Source of the DNA: Flavobacteriaceae bacterium
Lineage (GTDB): Bacteria; Bacteroidota; Bacteroidia; Flavobacteriales; Flavobacteriaceae
DNA length: 64,000 nucleotides
Direction: 5' to 3'
NCBI GenBank assembly: GCA_028280265.1
Contig: JANQMD010000012.1
Location: 50,848-114,847, forward strand
In this document: positions 9,644 to 19,476 of the stretch, one piece after another
Layout: each line of letters begins with the position of its first letter
How positions within the stretch are numbered: the stretch's first letter is position 1
Notes under the pieces: generated by a model
The model's database searches: none
What the model saw: the letters and a program-made list of their open reading frames with translations, nothing else
What the model was told of the DNA's origin: nothing
Position numbers and translations under genes: made by a program

Positions 9644-11201
9644 CTTTCCCATATATCTTTCCTTAGCTACGGTTTTTGGAATTCTCATTGGCACCTTTTT
9701 CGGAGGTGGCACAAACGGACTTTCTTTTGGATCTAGCTCCAAGAACGAAGCAAAGATTAAGCGTTTAATGGATTATATTGAACGTGATTACGTAGACAAT
9801 GTAAATACAGACAATCTTTTAGATGAAGCCATTACCCAAATGCTTGGGAAGTTAGATCCGCATTCGGTATACATCCCAAAAGAAAATTTACAGTCCATCC
9901 AAGAAAACATGCAGGGGAAATTTGTGGGAATAGGCGTTCAGTTTCGAATGATCAACGATTCCATAACTGTGATACAGCCTATGAAAGGTGGACCTAGTAT
10001 CAAAGCGGGTATCAAAGCAGGAGATCGAATTATTGCTGCTAATGGAGATACGCTTTCAGGTAGAGGATTAACTAGTAATGATGTTCCTAAATTTTTAAAG
10101 GGAAAACCCAATACCGATGTAAATCTTCAAGTATATCGCAAAACCAATGATTCTGTTTTTAATGTTGACATTACCCGAGGGGATGTGAATATTAAAAGTG
10201 TGGATTTAGCCTATATGATGAACAAAAATATCGGGTATATCAAGTTAGATCGTTTTGCTGCCAACACATATAGAGAATTCAAAGCATCACTGAACGAGTT
10301 ACAATCTCAAGGTATGAAAAGTCTTGTACTAGATTTACGAGGAAATGGCGGAGGCTTTGTTCATATGGCAACTCAAATTGTAGATGAGCTTTTAGAAGAA
10401 GATAAACTCATCGTTTTTACCAAAAACAATAAAGGAGATATCGAAAAAACTTTTGCTACCAGCAAAGGTGATTTCGAAGATGGTGGTTTGTATGTTTTGA
10501 TAGATGAAAATTCTGCATCAGCTTCAGAAATTGTAGCAGGTGCTCTTCAAGATCATGACAAAGGAACTATTATTGGTCGAAGATCTTTTGGAAAAGGGCT
10601 GGTACAAGTAGAAATGGATCTGGGAGATGGCTCAGCCGTTCGCTTAACCACAGCAAGGTATTATACCCCCACAGGAAGGTCGATTCAAAAGCCTTATTCT
10701 AAAAATGGCGATGATAGTTACTACAATGACTATCAAAAGAGAGTGCAAAGTGGAGAATTGACCAATGAAGATAAGATTCCTGTAGTAGATTCCTTGCAGT
10801 ACACCACTCCAAAAGGCAAGATTGTTTACGGAGGCGGAGGAATTATTCCAGATATTTTTGTAGCCATAGATACGACCTCTTTCCTAAACAACTTTTACTT
10901 TAGAACTGTCAACAATTTTTCGTTTGATTATGTAGACGGAAATCGCAAAGAAATTACAGAAAAATGGTCGCTGGATGACTTTGTAAAAAACTTTGACAAA
11001 GATGATACCGTATTTGAAGAATATCTATCAAAAATAAAAGAACTCACCAAAGTTTCGAGAAGGACCAAAGAAACGCTCCGTACCTATGTAAAAGCTTCTA
11101 TTGCCAATGAACTGTTTGGAGATGTTGGATTCTACAGGATTATTCATACCAATGATAAAATGCTTCAGAAAGTATTGGAATTGGATCGCTCCAAGGAATA
11201 G
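9630..11201 (+). CDS. S41 family C-terminal processing protease (CtpA/Prc-like)
   Basis: A 523-residue serine protease anchored by an N-terminal hydrophobic segment (residues 8-24). A PDZ domain follows (about 95-175, GKFVGIGVQF and IKAGDRIIAANG), then the S41 catalytic domain. The Ser-Lys pair is visible as Ser297 in NSASASE and Lys322 in SFGKG, 25 residues apart as in E. coli Prc. Such periplasmic proteases trim or degrade envelope proteins from their C-termini. The gene overlaps the dCMP deaminase by 14 bp. Length and domain order are normal for Bacteroidota members. Confidence 0.92.
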   Translation: MNRNNFPIYLSLATVFGILIGTFFGGGTNGLSFGSSSKNEAKIKRLMDYIERDYVDNVNTDNLLDEAITQMLGKLDPHSVYIPKENLQSIQENMQGKFVGIGVQFRMINDSITVIQPMKGGPSIKAGIKAGDRIIAANGDTLSGRGLTSNDVPKFLKGKPNTDVNLQVYRKTNDSVFNVDITRGDVNIKSVDLAYMMNKNIGYIKLDRFAANTYREFKASLNELQSQGMKSLVLDLRGNGGGFVHMATQIVDELLEEDKLIVFTKNNKGDIEKTFATSKGDFEDGGLYVLIDENSASASEIVAGALQDHDKGTIIGRRSFGKGLVQVEMDLGDGSAVRLTTARYYTPTGRSIQKPYSKNGDDSYYNDYQKRVQSGELTNEDKIPVVDSLQYTTPKGKIVYGGGGIIPDIFVAIDTTSFLNNFYFRTVNNFSFDYVDGNRKEITEKWSLDDFVKNFDKDDTVFEEYLSKIKELTKVSRRTKETLRTYVKASIANELFGDVGFYRIIHTNDKMLQKVLELDRSKE

Positions 11202-11218
11202 TACTACTTTTTCTAGCA

Positions 11219-11325
11219 TTGTCATTTCGAACGCTACTGAAATCTAAATAAATTGAGATGTCTCGTCGCTCGTTCTTCACTCCCTGTTTGCCGTCAGGCA
11301 AGATGTCGATACGGTATTCGTTTAA
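11219..11325. repeat. Degenerate intergenic repeat element (GTCATTTCGA class)
   Basis: The gap between the protease and lpxH begins TGTCATTTCGAACGCTACTG and continues with AATTGAGATGTCTCGTCGC, which resembles the interspersed hairpin elements common between flavobacterial genes (GTCATTTCGA ... GAGAAATCTC type). A small hairpin TTGCC-GTCA-GGCAA lies at 11287-11300. No protein is credible here: the minus-strand open frame across it has no family likeness. Confidence 0.55.
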
Positions 11326-11393
11326 ACTGAAAACTTCTGCAATTACTACGTTCTTATTAATCGTGTGCCAATTTTTCAATGAAAAATTTCATG

Positions 11394-11401
11394 TACTTTT
11401 G
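11394..11401 (+). promoter_or_regulatory. -7 element of lpxH promoter
   Basis: TACTTTTG matches the Bacteroidota -7 consensus TAnnTTTG and ends 5 bp before the lpxH ATG, so the transcript may start at or next to the start codon. Confidence 0.6.
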
Positions 11402-11406
11402 CAACT

Positions 11407-12171
11407 ATGATTTGTATTCAGACTTCTGAAAATAAAAAAGTCTATTTTGCATCCGATCAGCATTTCGGTGCCCCAACCTATGAAGCAAGTTTGCCTCGTG
11501 AAAAAAAATTCGTTGCTTGGTTAGATGCTGTAAAACAAGATGCCGAGGTTATTTTTATCCTAGGAGACTTGTTCGATTTTTGGTTCGAATACAAAACCGT
11601 GGTTCCAAAAGGATTTGTTCGTGTTTTAGGAAAGCTAGCTGAGATCAGAGATGCAGGAATTCCCATTCATTTTTTTGTGGGGAATCACGACTTATGGATG
11701 CGTGATTATTTTGAGAAAGAACTCAATATCCCTGTTTATTACAAACCTCAAGAATTTGAGATCAATGGAAAAACTTTTTTAATTGGTCACGGAGATGGCT
11801 TAGGACCAGGAGACATGGGTTACAAGCGAATGAAAAAGGTATTTACTTTTCCTTTGTTTCAATGGCTATTCCGCTGGTTGCATCCAGATTTAGGTGTGAA
11901 ACTAGGTCAGTATATGTCTGTAAAAAACAAGCTCATTTCTGGAGAAGAGGATGCAAAATTCCTCGGAAACGAAAACGAATGGCTGGTTCAGTATTGCTAT
12001 CGAAAGCTAGAAGAAAAACCCTATGATTTTTTTGTTTTCGGGCACAGGCATCTCCCTCTAGAAATTGATTTGAATGAGCATAGTAAATACATCAATCTGG
12101 GAGATTGGATTCAGTACTTTACCTATGGTGAGTTTATGAAAACTTTTAAATTAAAAAAAGCCGATAGCTAA
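11407..12171 (+). CDS. lpxH: UDP-2,3-diacylglucosamine diphosphatase (LpxH)
   Basis: A 254-residue calcineurin-like metallophosphoesterase. All metal-binding blocks are visible: SDQHF (Asp17, His19), LGDLFDFW, VGNHDLWM, GHGDGLGPGD and FGHRHLP. The LGDLFDFWFEY and GNHD blocks with the HGDGLGPGDMGYKRMKK segment are characteristic of the LpxH branch, which hydrolyses UDP-2,3-diacylglucosamine to lipid X in lipid A synthesis on the inner face of the cytoplasmic membrane. It has its own promoter and a terminator-like hairpin overlapping its 3' end. The rest of the lpx pathway is not in the window. Confidence 0.9.
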   Translation: MICIQTSENKKVYFASDQHFGAPTYEASLPREKKFVAWLDAVKQDAEVIFILGDLFDFWFEYKTVVPKGFVRVLGKLAEIRDAGIPIHFFVGNHDLWMRDYFEKELNIPVYYKPQEFEINGKTFLIGHGDGLGPGDMGYKRMKKVFTFPLFQWLFRWLHPDLGVKLGQYMSVKNKLISGEEDAKFLGNENEWLVQYCYRKLEEKPYDFFVFGHRHLPLEIDLNEHSKYINLGDWIQYFTYGEFMKTFKLKKADS

Positions 12172-12186
12172 ACTATCGACCTTTTC
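12153..12186. terminator. Possible bidirectional terminator between lpxH and the receptor gene
   Basis: Hairpin CGATAG-CTAAA-CTATCG at 12162-12178, flanked by an A run (12153-12159) and a T-rich stretch (12182-12192). It includes the last codons of lpxH and lies 29 bp past the convergent receptor stop. The six-bp stem is short. Confidence 0.5.
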
Positions 12187-12206
12187 ATTTTTAATTTCTA
12201 CGGTTT

Positions 12207-14836
12207 TTAAAACTTGAAATTCAGTCCTAGACTCCAATTCATTCCCAACTGTCCCATTTGTTGTACTTCAGAAGAATAAATGAATCTAGTCCCTGCTTGC
12301 GCTGTATTGGTATTAGGATTGGTTCTGTCTTGATATACATCAAACAGGTTGTTTACGATTCCTGTAACACTCATTTTATCACTTAATTTATACGTAAGAT
12401 TAATATCTGTAATTAACTTACCAGACAATGGTTGATCAATACCATTGGCAATCTCAAGCCCATTGGCATTAAAGCCACCTGAAGGTGCAGTTATAGTTAC
12501 TTTTCCGAAGTAAGTATTGTACAAACCTATACTCAATTTATCAAAAATAAAATCAAGACTTCCGATAAACTTAGATCTTGGCCTAGAGTTTGTAATGAGT
12601 CCTTGTTCTTGACGATCGAAAATATTATATCCTGCATTTCTAATTACAGCAGGAGTTGCTATTGCGCTAATCTCTGTTTTGTTAAAGTTTGCAGCCAAGC
12701 TAGCATTTAATATTCCCGATTCTAACTCGATATTATTGTAGTTTAGAACCAAGTCCAGTCCTGTTGTTTTGGTATCTCCAGCATTAATAAAGAACTGAAC
12801 TGCCACCACTCCATTGTTTTGTAAAATTTGTTCCACTGGGTTTACAGTTGTATTATCTGCATCTGATCCAATTTGAGACGAGAATAAAATTCGATCGTTC
12901 ACATTGATTCGATAAAGATCTAAAGAGGCAGAAAATTTATTATTAAACTTATGTGTAATTCCTGCTGCTATATTTTGGGAGGTTTCTGCAAATAATTCTG
13001 GAACTCCTAAAGCCCGTACGGCCGAGTTACCATTTGCAAGTGTTCCTTGTAATAGCGGCTGTGTAGAACCTGCAACAATGATATATTGACTGTTTGTCAA
13101 GTGTCTTTGATGTAATGTTGGTGCTCTAAATCCAGTACTATAAGAAGCTCTTAAGGCACCTGTATCTCCAAGGCTATAACGACTGCTTACTTTCCAAGAG
13201 AAATTGCTTCCAAAATCTGAATAATCTTCATAACGTCCTGCTACTCCTACAAGAAAATCTTCGGAGATATCGAAATCTAATCCTGCATAAAAAGCTGTGT
13301 TTTTTCGATTCCATTTACCAGATTCTTCGGGTTTAATTCCTGCAAAAGAATCTGACCCTCCACCGTAGTATGATAATGGGTTCCCTTCTCTGGCTTCAAA
13401 ATATTCTCTTTTGTATTCAAAACCAAAGGAAGCGCTTACTACTTCTGAAAAAATTCTTGAAAAATCGAGGTTCCCAATCACGTTACTCAAGGAATATCCT
13501 CCAGGGTTAAAAGTTCTAGGGGACCATCCTTTTGCAGCAAGGTAATCTCTGTTTACAGTTCTATTTATTGTATAATCTACTGAATTTGCTCCATAAGTGA
13601 TGCTCGCATCTCCTTTCCAATCATTTCCTAAATCCATCTTTACTCCTAATGAATTAAAATGATCTTTAATAGAAGCTTCAAATGTAGGATGGTACCCCTG
13701 AAAATCTTGAGGAAGTGTTATAAATCCAGCATCTGCAACATCTCTTCTCCAATATGGAGCTCTGTAATAAGCAAAACTACGACCTTCTCTAACAGTAATT
13801 CCGTTAATTGCATAAAATTCAGAATTTTCTCCAATAGGATACGTAATGTTTGTGAATAAGTCTGCCTTTTCTAAATCAGGTTGTCCTACAATCATTCCCA
13901 ATCTTGGGTTGTTGGTTGCCCAAGCAATTTCATTAGGTCTAGGGTTTGATGGAAGATCTGATATTCCTGGACTTCCCGCTCTATTGGTAAGTTTTTGGTT
14001 GTAATACCCAAAAGTCAAATTCAAATTTCCTCCATCTCCAATAGCGATAGTGTGATTTAAATCTGAAGCAAAATGAAACCCATCTCCTACAGACGTTAGA
14101 CCTGTTCTCGCGTTCACCACAGTAAACTCTGTATTTTTCTTTAAAACCATATTTATTACTCCAGCAATGGCATCAGATCCATATTGTGCAGCAGCTCCAT
14201 CTCTTAAAATTTCTACACGTTCAATAGCAGCCGTTGGGATACTTTTTAAATCCACTCCCACCTCTCCTTTTCCTGGAGTTCTGTTCAAGTATACTTGTGC
14301 ACTTTGATTCTTTCTTTTACCATTAATTAACACCAACGTCCTACTTGGTCCTAATCCTCTTAAATCTGCAGGATCATAGTGTGCTGTTGCATCTGAAATA
14401 GCCTGATTTTGTGCGTTAAACGAAGGTACTTTATACGTAAGCATCGCTTCTATGATCGGCTGACCTCCAGAGGTTAGTTCTTGCACTCCAATATTATCTA
14501 TCGGTACTGGAGAGTTTAGAATTGTCCTTGGCTTCGATCGGTTTCCTACAAGAACAACTTCATCCAAGTTCAAATTATCTTCTTGTAAAGTAATTGTTAT
14601 ATAATCCGAATTTTCGATCTTTTTTTCCAATGTTTTAAATCCAACTGAAGAGAAAACTCTCCATTATCATCAGTTGTTGTTCCGTTTTTGGTGCTTTTTT
14701 CAATTACATTGACAAAGGGCAATGCTTCTCCTTCGCTATCCACTACCTTCCCTCTAATGGTTTGTGCAGAGATCACAATCATTGAGAAAAAGCAACAGAT
14801 AGTCAAAATAATCTTTTGATAGTTAGGGCATTTCAT
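12207..14836 (-). pseudogene. TonB-dependent receptor, frameshifted
   Basis: Two overlapping minus-strand frames together make one receptor. The first (14597-14836) encodes a signal peptide and the start of the carboxypeptidase-regulatory domain ([19 protein letters not shown]), then runs out of frame. The second (12207 to about 14645) continues with VGFKTLEKKIENSD, the TonB-box-like DEVVLVGNRS, the plug domain ([30 protein letters not shown]) and a beta-barrel ending LGLNFKF. Alignment with the intact paralogue at 15234-18125 shows 38 bp missing between GAAGA and GAAAACTCTCC at about 14658 (plus strand), with GAA microhomology, giving a frameshift. Nothing else looks degraded, so the lesion is recent, a sequencing error, or bypassed by slippage at the A7 run at 14619-14625. 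The outer-membrane transport substrate is unknown. Confidence 0.8.
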
Positions 14837-14909
14837 ATATAAAAGTTTTGGTTAATTCTTTCAAGTTTGCTTTTTTTCTTGAAAAACCCAAATTTTCCTG
14901 CTTAATATG

Positions 14910-14931
14910 ATATAGGTAGTAATACCTATAT
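14910..14931. promoter_or_regulatory. Operator-like inverted repeat upstream of the frameshifted receptor
   Basis: Perfect 9-bp arms ATATAGGTA and TACCTATAT separated by GTAA, centred 84 bp before the start codon at 14836. A near-identical element stands at almost the same distance before the paralogous receptor (18196-18215). Shape and conserved placement suggest a dimeric regulator site; no regulator gene is adjacent. Confidence 0.5.
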
Positions 14932-15136
14932 TTCTCTTCTTTATTCGAGAACTGTTCTCACAAAATGTCTTTATGCCATTTAAACATTGAAAATAAATAT
15001 CAAGTTGATGAGCAAAAATTGTAGACCAATCGATCACAATATACAATGCGAAAAGACCCCGCTGATCTTGTGAGTTTACCACTCCTGAATAAATGCACAA
15101 ACAAAATAGCATCAAGATTAAATCATACAAAAAGAA

Positions 15137-15172
15137 AATCTCAGAACAAACCATGGTTTGTTCTGAGATTTA
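15137..15172 (-). terminator. 36-bp perfect palindrome, terminator of the intact receptor gene
   Basis: Every base of 15137-15172 pairs with its mirror (AAATCTCAGAACAAACCA and its exact reverse complement). On the minus strand it is followed by TTTCTTTTTG, as expected for an intrinsic terminator; it lies 62 bp past the receptor stop codon. A second hairpin precedes it. The rest of the 397-bp gap between the two receptors (14837-15233) holds only the duplicated leader and AT-rich sequence. Confidence 0.75.
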
Positions 15173-15180
15173 GTAATTAT

Positions 15181-15217
15181 TAGTCCTAATAAAAACTGTA
15201 ACGGTTATTTAGGACTA
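15181..15217 (-). other. 3'-UTR hairpin
   Basis: Inverted repeat TAGTCCTAA (15181-15189) and TTAGGACTA (15209-15217), between the receptor stop codon and the 36-bp palindrome. It could stabilise the mRNA 3' end or be a weak first terminator. Confidence 0.5.
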
Positions 15218-15233
15218 GTCAATTGTGTATTTT

Positions 15234-18125
15234 TTACTTCAATGTAAAACTTGCTCTTGCAAATAAAAATCTTCCTCCAATTCCAAATTGTTGCGATCTT
15301 CTTGACCAATCGAAACGACCAGAACTTCGATTCGTTCCTCCGTCTGAAAAAGTTTGCGCCGCTCTATCTGGATAAACATCCAGTAAATTGTTAGCACCTA
15401 CTGTTAATATGAATTGATCGGACACTTTATATCCAAAAGATAAATCTGTTACCAATTTAGAAGAAAAAACTTGCTGTCTAATTACATTTGGAGTTGCTTC
15501 AGTTACCGGTCCGAAGTATACATTTCTAAGAAAAATATTCCATTTTCCAGTAGTATACGTGTTCGATAAATTTACTTTTGTTCTAGGAACAGACTCTTCC
15601 AGGTAAACTCTACTATCTTCAGGGAAATACGTATTTACCAAGCCAGCGTCCTGAAGAATTTTAGAAGCTTTTATTGCTCCCACTCTTTTTGTTTTAGAAA
15701 AAGTCCCTGAAAGATCGGATTTTAATGTAGCCTCACCTCCTATGGCTGCTTTGTGCGTAATCACAATATCTAAACCTCTAGACTCTGTATCAATCGCATT
15801 TGCGAAAAAAGAAGCTCTTGAAGCATTTGCCTGAGATAATAAATTATCGAGCTCACTTCCTGTTCCTGGACCTCTAAACTGACCAGTATATACAACTCTA
15901 TCCTTGATTCCAACAAAATACCCATCTACAGTAATGCTCATATTTGATTCGGGAAGTTTAGAGGTAAACCCTAAACTGATACTTCTCGAAGTTTCTTGCT
16001 TCAACTTTGGAATCCCTAACAATTTGGCAGGTCTACTATCGTTAGAAAAAGTTCCTACCTCTTGTGGATTTCCATTCTGATCAAAAATCGTTGATGTTGA
16101 ATTGAAGTTAAGCTGATGTAGCGAAGGTGCTCTAAAACCTGTATTGATTGCCGATCGAATGTTTAGATTTTCACTTGCCTTGATAAGTGTAGATACTTTA
16201 AAATTAAGCGTAGAACCAAAATCAGAATAATTCTCAAAGCGTGTCGCAAAACTCATTAAAAACTTTTCAGAGAAATCAGCTTCAGCATCAAAATATCCAG
16301 CGATACTACTACGTCCTCTTGAGAGTTCGTTGTTTGGACTAAATCCAGGGAATACTTGAGACCCTCCTGGTCTTGCATTTCCAAAGAAGTCTCTCGCTGG
16401 GTCTTGAGTTGATAATTTAATCACTTCTCCAGCAGCAGTGTACTGTGAATACGAAGCTTCCTCACCTGCAAAAATCTCATAATTCTCTATGCGATATTCT
16501 GTTCCAAAAGCGATATTGAGTCCATTAAAAATATCATCATAAAATCTGTTAAGATCTAAATTTACTGTATTTTGCTCAAAAGCAAAACCTCCTGCATCAA
16601 ATGTAGTAGGAGAAGCATTTTGTAGAGAAGCATTGAATGTATTTCCAATGGTAAATAGGAAAGAGTTTCTTCCCCAAGTATTACTAAAGTCCACATTCCA
16701 CTCTGAAAGCTTTCCTTTAATTCCTATCGCAAATGAACGATCTCTTACCGTAGAGTTGATCTCTGGTAAAAAACCATTAAAATAGGCTGGAGTAAATGTT
16801 CTGCTTTGGTTTGGCAATCTGTAAAATCCTGCTGAATTTCCTGTTCTTGAACTAATACCTGCAAAAGAATAAAGAATGGTTTTTTCGTCATCTAAAGGCA
16901 ACTCTAAGTTTCCAAAAAACCTTCCTCCTCGCAATCTAGATTGTCCGATACGCATGTTAAAATCACTTCTTTGTAAACCTCTGGCTGCCAATTCTGCTGC
17001 TGTGTTATCTGCAGATAAAATTCCTCGCAGTTGAGCTTGAGTTGTTGCTCCATTGAGATTGATCCCAGCAGCTGTTGCATACTGAATTACATCGGCTACA
17101 TTGCTATCTAATAGTTGAGTGATGTCGTATCCATCGTTTCTGGCAAAACGCTCAACCGTATTGTATAAATTAAAAATATTTCCTTCAAACTCCTTCATTC
17201 TATTGTAATCTTCTCTAAAATCGAAATCTCCTGTGAAGTTTACAAAACCTCCTTTTTCACCGATAGGAAGTCCATAATTTGCGCTTACATTTACATTTCC
17301 TCCATCTACTCCTCCAGTTTGACCATTTGCATTTTTTGTGAAATTTGCTCCTGAAGTAACATTGAAAGAAAGCTCTTTTGTATTCTTCTTTAGAACAATG
17401 TTAATTACCCCTGCTATCGCATCAGATCCATATTGAGCAGCTGCCCCATCACGCAACACTTCAATTCGCTGAATTGCTGCTGACGGAATGGCATTCAAAT
17501 CCGTTCCTACGTTTCCACGGCCAAAGGTTCCATTTACATTTACTAATGACGAATTATGCCTTCTTTTCCCATTGATTAAAACCAATACTTGATCGGGACC
17601 TAAACCTCTCAAAGATGCAGGATCTACGTGATCTGTTCCATCAGAAATTGTTTGCGTATTTGAAGTAAAAGAAGGTGCCACAAAGTTTAAAATCTGATTA
17701 AGGTTTACCTGTGGTGCCGCCGTTGCTAACTGTGAAACATTAATGACATCTACGGGAACTGGTGAGTTGACAGCTGTTCTACTTGGGTTTCTGGAACCCA
17801 CCACTACAACTTCATCCAGAGCAATGTCGCTGTCTTCCAAAACTACCGTTAAAAAGCTGGAATTTGAAATGTTTTTTTCAATGGTTTTAAATCCTATGGA
17901 AGAAAAAACAAATACCGTAGGTAGTTTTAGAACATTAATAGAAAACTCTCCATTGTCATCAGTTGTTGTTCCATTTTTAGTGTTTTTTTCAATTACATTC
18001 ACAAAGGACAGTGCTTCTCCTTCGCTATCCACTACTTTTCCTCTAATGGTCTGTGCAGAGATCACAGCCATTGAGAATAAGCAACAAGTAATCAAGATAA
18101 TCTTACGATAGATAGGGTGTTTCAT
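15234..18125 (-). CDS. TonB-dependent outer-membrane receptor
   Basis: A 963-residue receptor. It has a signal peptide (1-24, ending VISAQ), a carboxypeptidase-D-regulatory-like domain (about 25-95, [19 protein letters not shown]), a TonB-box-like segment DEVVVVGSR (about 103-111), a plug domain ([36 protein letters not shown]) and a 22-strand-type barrel containing [15 protein letters not shown]. This is the intact paralogue of the frameshifted receptor downstream. Substrate import through it is energised by TonB-ExbBD. No SusD-like lipoprotein neighbours it, so it is not a classic polysaccharide-utilisation pair; a siderophore, cofactor or peptide substrate is equally possible. It is followed by tandem hairpins and preceded by an operator-like palindrome. 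Confidence 0.92.
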   Translation of the reverse strand: MKHPIYRKIILITCCLFSMAVISAQTIRGKVVDSEGEALSFVNVIEKNTKNGTTTDDNGEFSINVLKLPTVFVFSSIGFKTIEKNISNSSFLTVVLEDSDIALDEVVVVGSRNPSRTAVNSPVPVDVINVSQLATAAPQVNLNQILNFVAPSFTSNTQTISDGTDHVDPASLRGLGPDQVLVLINGKRRHNSSLVNVNGTFGRGNVGTDLNAIPSAAIQRIEVLRDGAAAQYGSDAIAGVINIVLKKNTKELSFNVTSGANFTKNANGQTGGVDGGNVNVSANYGLPIGEKGGFVNFTGDFDFREDYNRMKEFEGNIFNLYNTVERFARNDGYDITQLLDSNVADVIQYATAAGINLNGATTQAQLRGILSADNTAAELAARGLQRSDFNMRIGQSRLRGGRFFGNLELPLDDEKTILYSFAGISSRTGNSAGFYRLPNQSRTFTPAYFNGFLPEINSTVRDRSFAIGIKGKLSEWNVDFSNTWGRNSFLFTIGNTFNASLQNASPTTFDAGGFAFEQNTVNLDLNRFYDDIFNGLNIAFGTEYRIENYEIFAGEEASYSQYTAAGEVIKLSTQDPARDFFGNARPGGSQVFPGFSPNNELSRGRSSIAGYFDAEADFSEKFLMSFATRFENYSDFGSTLNFKVSTLIKASENLNIRSAINTGFRAPSLHQLNFNSTSTIFDQNGNPQEVGTFSNDSRPAKLLGIPKLKQETSRSISLGFTSKLPESNMSITVDGYFVGIKDRVVYTGQFRGPGTGSELDNLLSQANASRASFFANAIDTESRGLDIVITHKAAIGGEATLKSDLSGTFSKTKRVGAIKASKILQDAGLVNTYFPEDSRVYLEESVPRTKVNLSNTYTTGKWNIFLRNVYFGPVTEATPNVIRQQVFSSKLVTDLSFGYKVSDQFILTVGANNLLDVYPDRAAQTFSDGGTNRSSGRFDWSRRSQQFGIGGRFLFARASFTLK

Positions 18126-18155
18126 ATTTAAAAAGTTTTGGTTAATTGTATCAAG

Positions 18156-18182
18156 TTTGGGTTTTTTTTCCGAAAACCCAAA
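18156..18182 (-). promoter_or_regulatory. 5'-leader hairpin of the intact receptor
   Basis: Arms TTTGGGTTTT (18156-18165) and AAAACCCAAA (18173-18182), 31 bp before the start codon. The homologous leader of the frameshifted copy keeps the right arm but not a perfect left arm. It may affect translation or mRNA stability. Confidence 0.4.
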
Positions 18183-18195
18183 TTTTTCAGTCGTT

Positions 18196-18215
18196 TTTAG
18201 GTAAAAATACCTAAA
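18196..18215. promoter_or_regulatory. Operator-like inverted repeat upstream of the intact receptor
   Basis: Perfect 8-bp arms TTTAGGTA and TACCTAAA with an AAAA spacer, starting 71 bp before the start codon. It shares the form TnTAGGTA-nnAA-TACCTAnA with the element at 14910-14931, so both receptor genes may answer to one regulator. Confidence 0.5.
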
Positions 18216-18368
18216 TCTTGTGCTTCATTATAAGAAAACCCTATAAAAACTCCTACAAAACTTGTTAAGAACTGTTATAGAAAGTTAACTAATGTTAAGT
18301 TTCTACTCTTTTCCCACTACCATTTTAGCTTTAACCTATCTTTAACAACGTAAAAATTGCTATTATTG

Positions 18369-18376
18369 TAGCTTTG
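18369..18376 (+). promoter_or_regulatory. -7 element of the bat operon promoter
   Basis: TAGCTTTG fits TAnnTTTG, 37 bp before the MoxR start codon and within the divergent region shared with the receptor gene. Confidence 0.5.
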
Positions 18377-18413
18377 TTTTTCAATTTTTAAAACTCTTAA
18401 AACCAGTAATAAA

Positions 18414-19403
18414 ATGGATGTCGACGTTAGAGCAATTAACGAAAAAATAGAAAGGGAGAGTGCCTTTGTAGATTTACTAACTACCGAAATGAATAAGGTA
18501 ATTGTGGGTCAGAAGCAAATGATAGAGCGATTGCTTATTGGTTTACTCGGAAATGGACACATTCTCTTAGAAGGTGTTCCAGGATTAGCTAAAACACTAG
18601 CTATTAACACGCTATCAAAAGCCGTGCAAGGTAGCTTTAGCAGAATTCAGTTTACTCCTGACTTACTTCCTGCGGATGTTGTTGGAACCATGATTTACAA
18701 CATGAAAGACAACGACTTCTCCATTAAAAAAGGACCTATTTTCGCAAATTTTGTGTTGGCAGATGAAATCAACAGAGCACCTGCAAAAGTGCAATCAGCT
18801 CTCTTAGAAGCCATGCAAGAGCGTCAGATTACCATTGGAGATGAGACCTTCAAGTTAGAAGAACCTTTCTTGGTAATGGCTACTCAAAATCCAGTAGAGC
18901 AAGAAGGGACCTACCCTTTACCAGAAGCGCAGGTAGACCGTTTTATGTTGAAAGCAGTCATCGATTATCCAAAATTAGACCACGAGCAACTGATCATGCG
19001 TCAAAATTTGAATGGTGGTTTTGCAACTGTAAATCCTGTCGTTTCTATTGAGCAGATTTTGAAAGCTAGAGAAGCTGCCAATGAGGTGTACATGGACGAA
19101 AAAATAGAGAAATACATTCTAGATATTATCTTTGCAACAAGATATCCAGACAGATATAATTTATCCAATCTATCTCACTTAATTAGCTTTGGTGCTTCTC
19201 CAAGGGGTAGTATCAATTTGGCAAAAGCAGCTAAGTGTTATGCATTTATCAAACGAAGAGGCTATGTGATTCCTGAAGATGTTAGAGCCGTTGTTTATGA
19301 CGTACTAAGACATCGTATTGGAATTACTTACGAAGCCGAAGCTGAAAACATTTCTTCTGTCGATATCATCAACTCCATTATCAACGAGATTGAAGTCCCT
19401 TAA
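18414..19403 (+). CDS. MoxR family AAA+ ATPase
   Basis: A 329-residue AAA+ ATPase. Walker A is GVPGLAKT (54-61), Walker B FVLADEIN (113-120), and the sensor segment ATQNPVEQEGTYPLPEAQVDRF (split after PLPEA) is typical of MoxR proteins. MoxR ATPases work as chaperones together with von Willebrand A-domain proteins, remodelling or assembling partner complexes. It opens the eight-gene run MoxR-DUF58-325aa-batA-batB-batC-batD-batE, all on the plus strand with small gaps, which is the standard Bacteroidota aerotolerance operon. The ATG at 18414 has a fitting -7 element upstream. Confidence 0.93.
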   Translation: MDVDVRAINEKIERESAFVDLLTTEMNKVIVGQKQMIERLLIGLLGNGHILLEGVPGLAKTLAINTLSKAVQGSFSRIQFTPDLLPADVVGTMIYNMKDNDFSIKKGPIFANFVLADEINRAPAKVQSALLEAMQERQITIGDETFKLEEPFLVMATQNPVEQEGTYPLPEAQVDRFMLKAVIDYPKLDHEQLIMRQNLNGGFATVNPVVSIEQILKAREAANEVYMDEKIEKYILDIIFATRYPDRYNLSNLSHLISFGASPRGSINLAKAAKCYAFIKRRGYVIPEDVRAVVYDVLRHRIGITYEAEAENISSVDIINSIINEIEVP

Positions 19404-19476
19404 TCAATAGTCAATCAACAATTATCTGAGTAGAGAGACTCAATAGATTTTGATAAGTGTGAACTGAAAATTGAAC

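Noticed and set aside
11140..11379. A 79-codon minus-strand open frame overlapping the end of the S41 protease
   Set aside because: It crosses an interspersed repeat and the 3' end of a well-supported gene.
14597..14660. Programmed -1 frameshift as the main explanation of the broken receptor
   Set aside because: The 38-bp gap relative to the paralogue explains the frame change; the A7 run is not a classical slippery heptamer in the incoming frame. It is kept only as a possible bypass.
14861..15154. A 97-codon minus-strand open frame between the two receptor genes
   Set aside because: Its start lies inside the 36-bp palindrome and it runs through the duplicated leader and operator-like repeat; the product has no family likeness.
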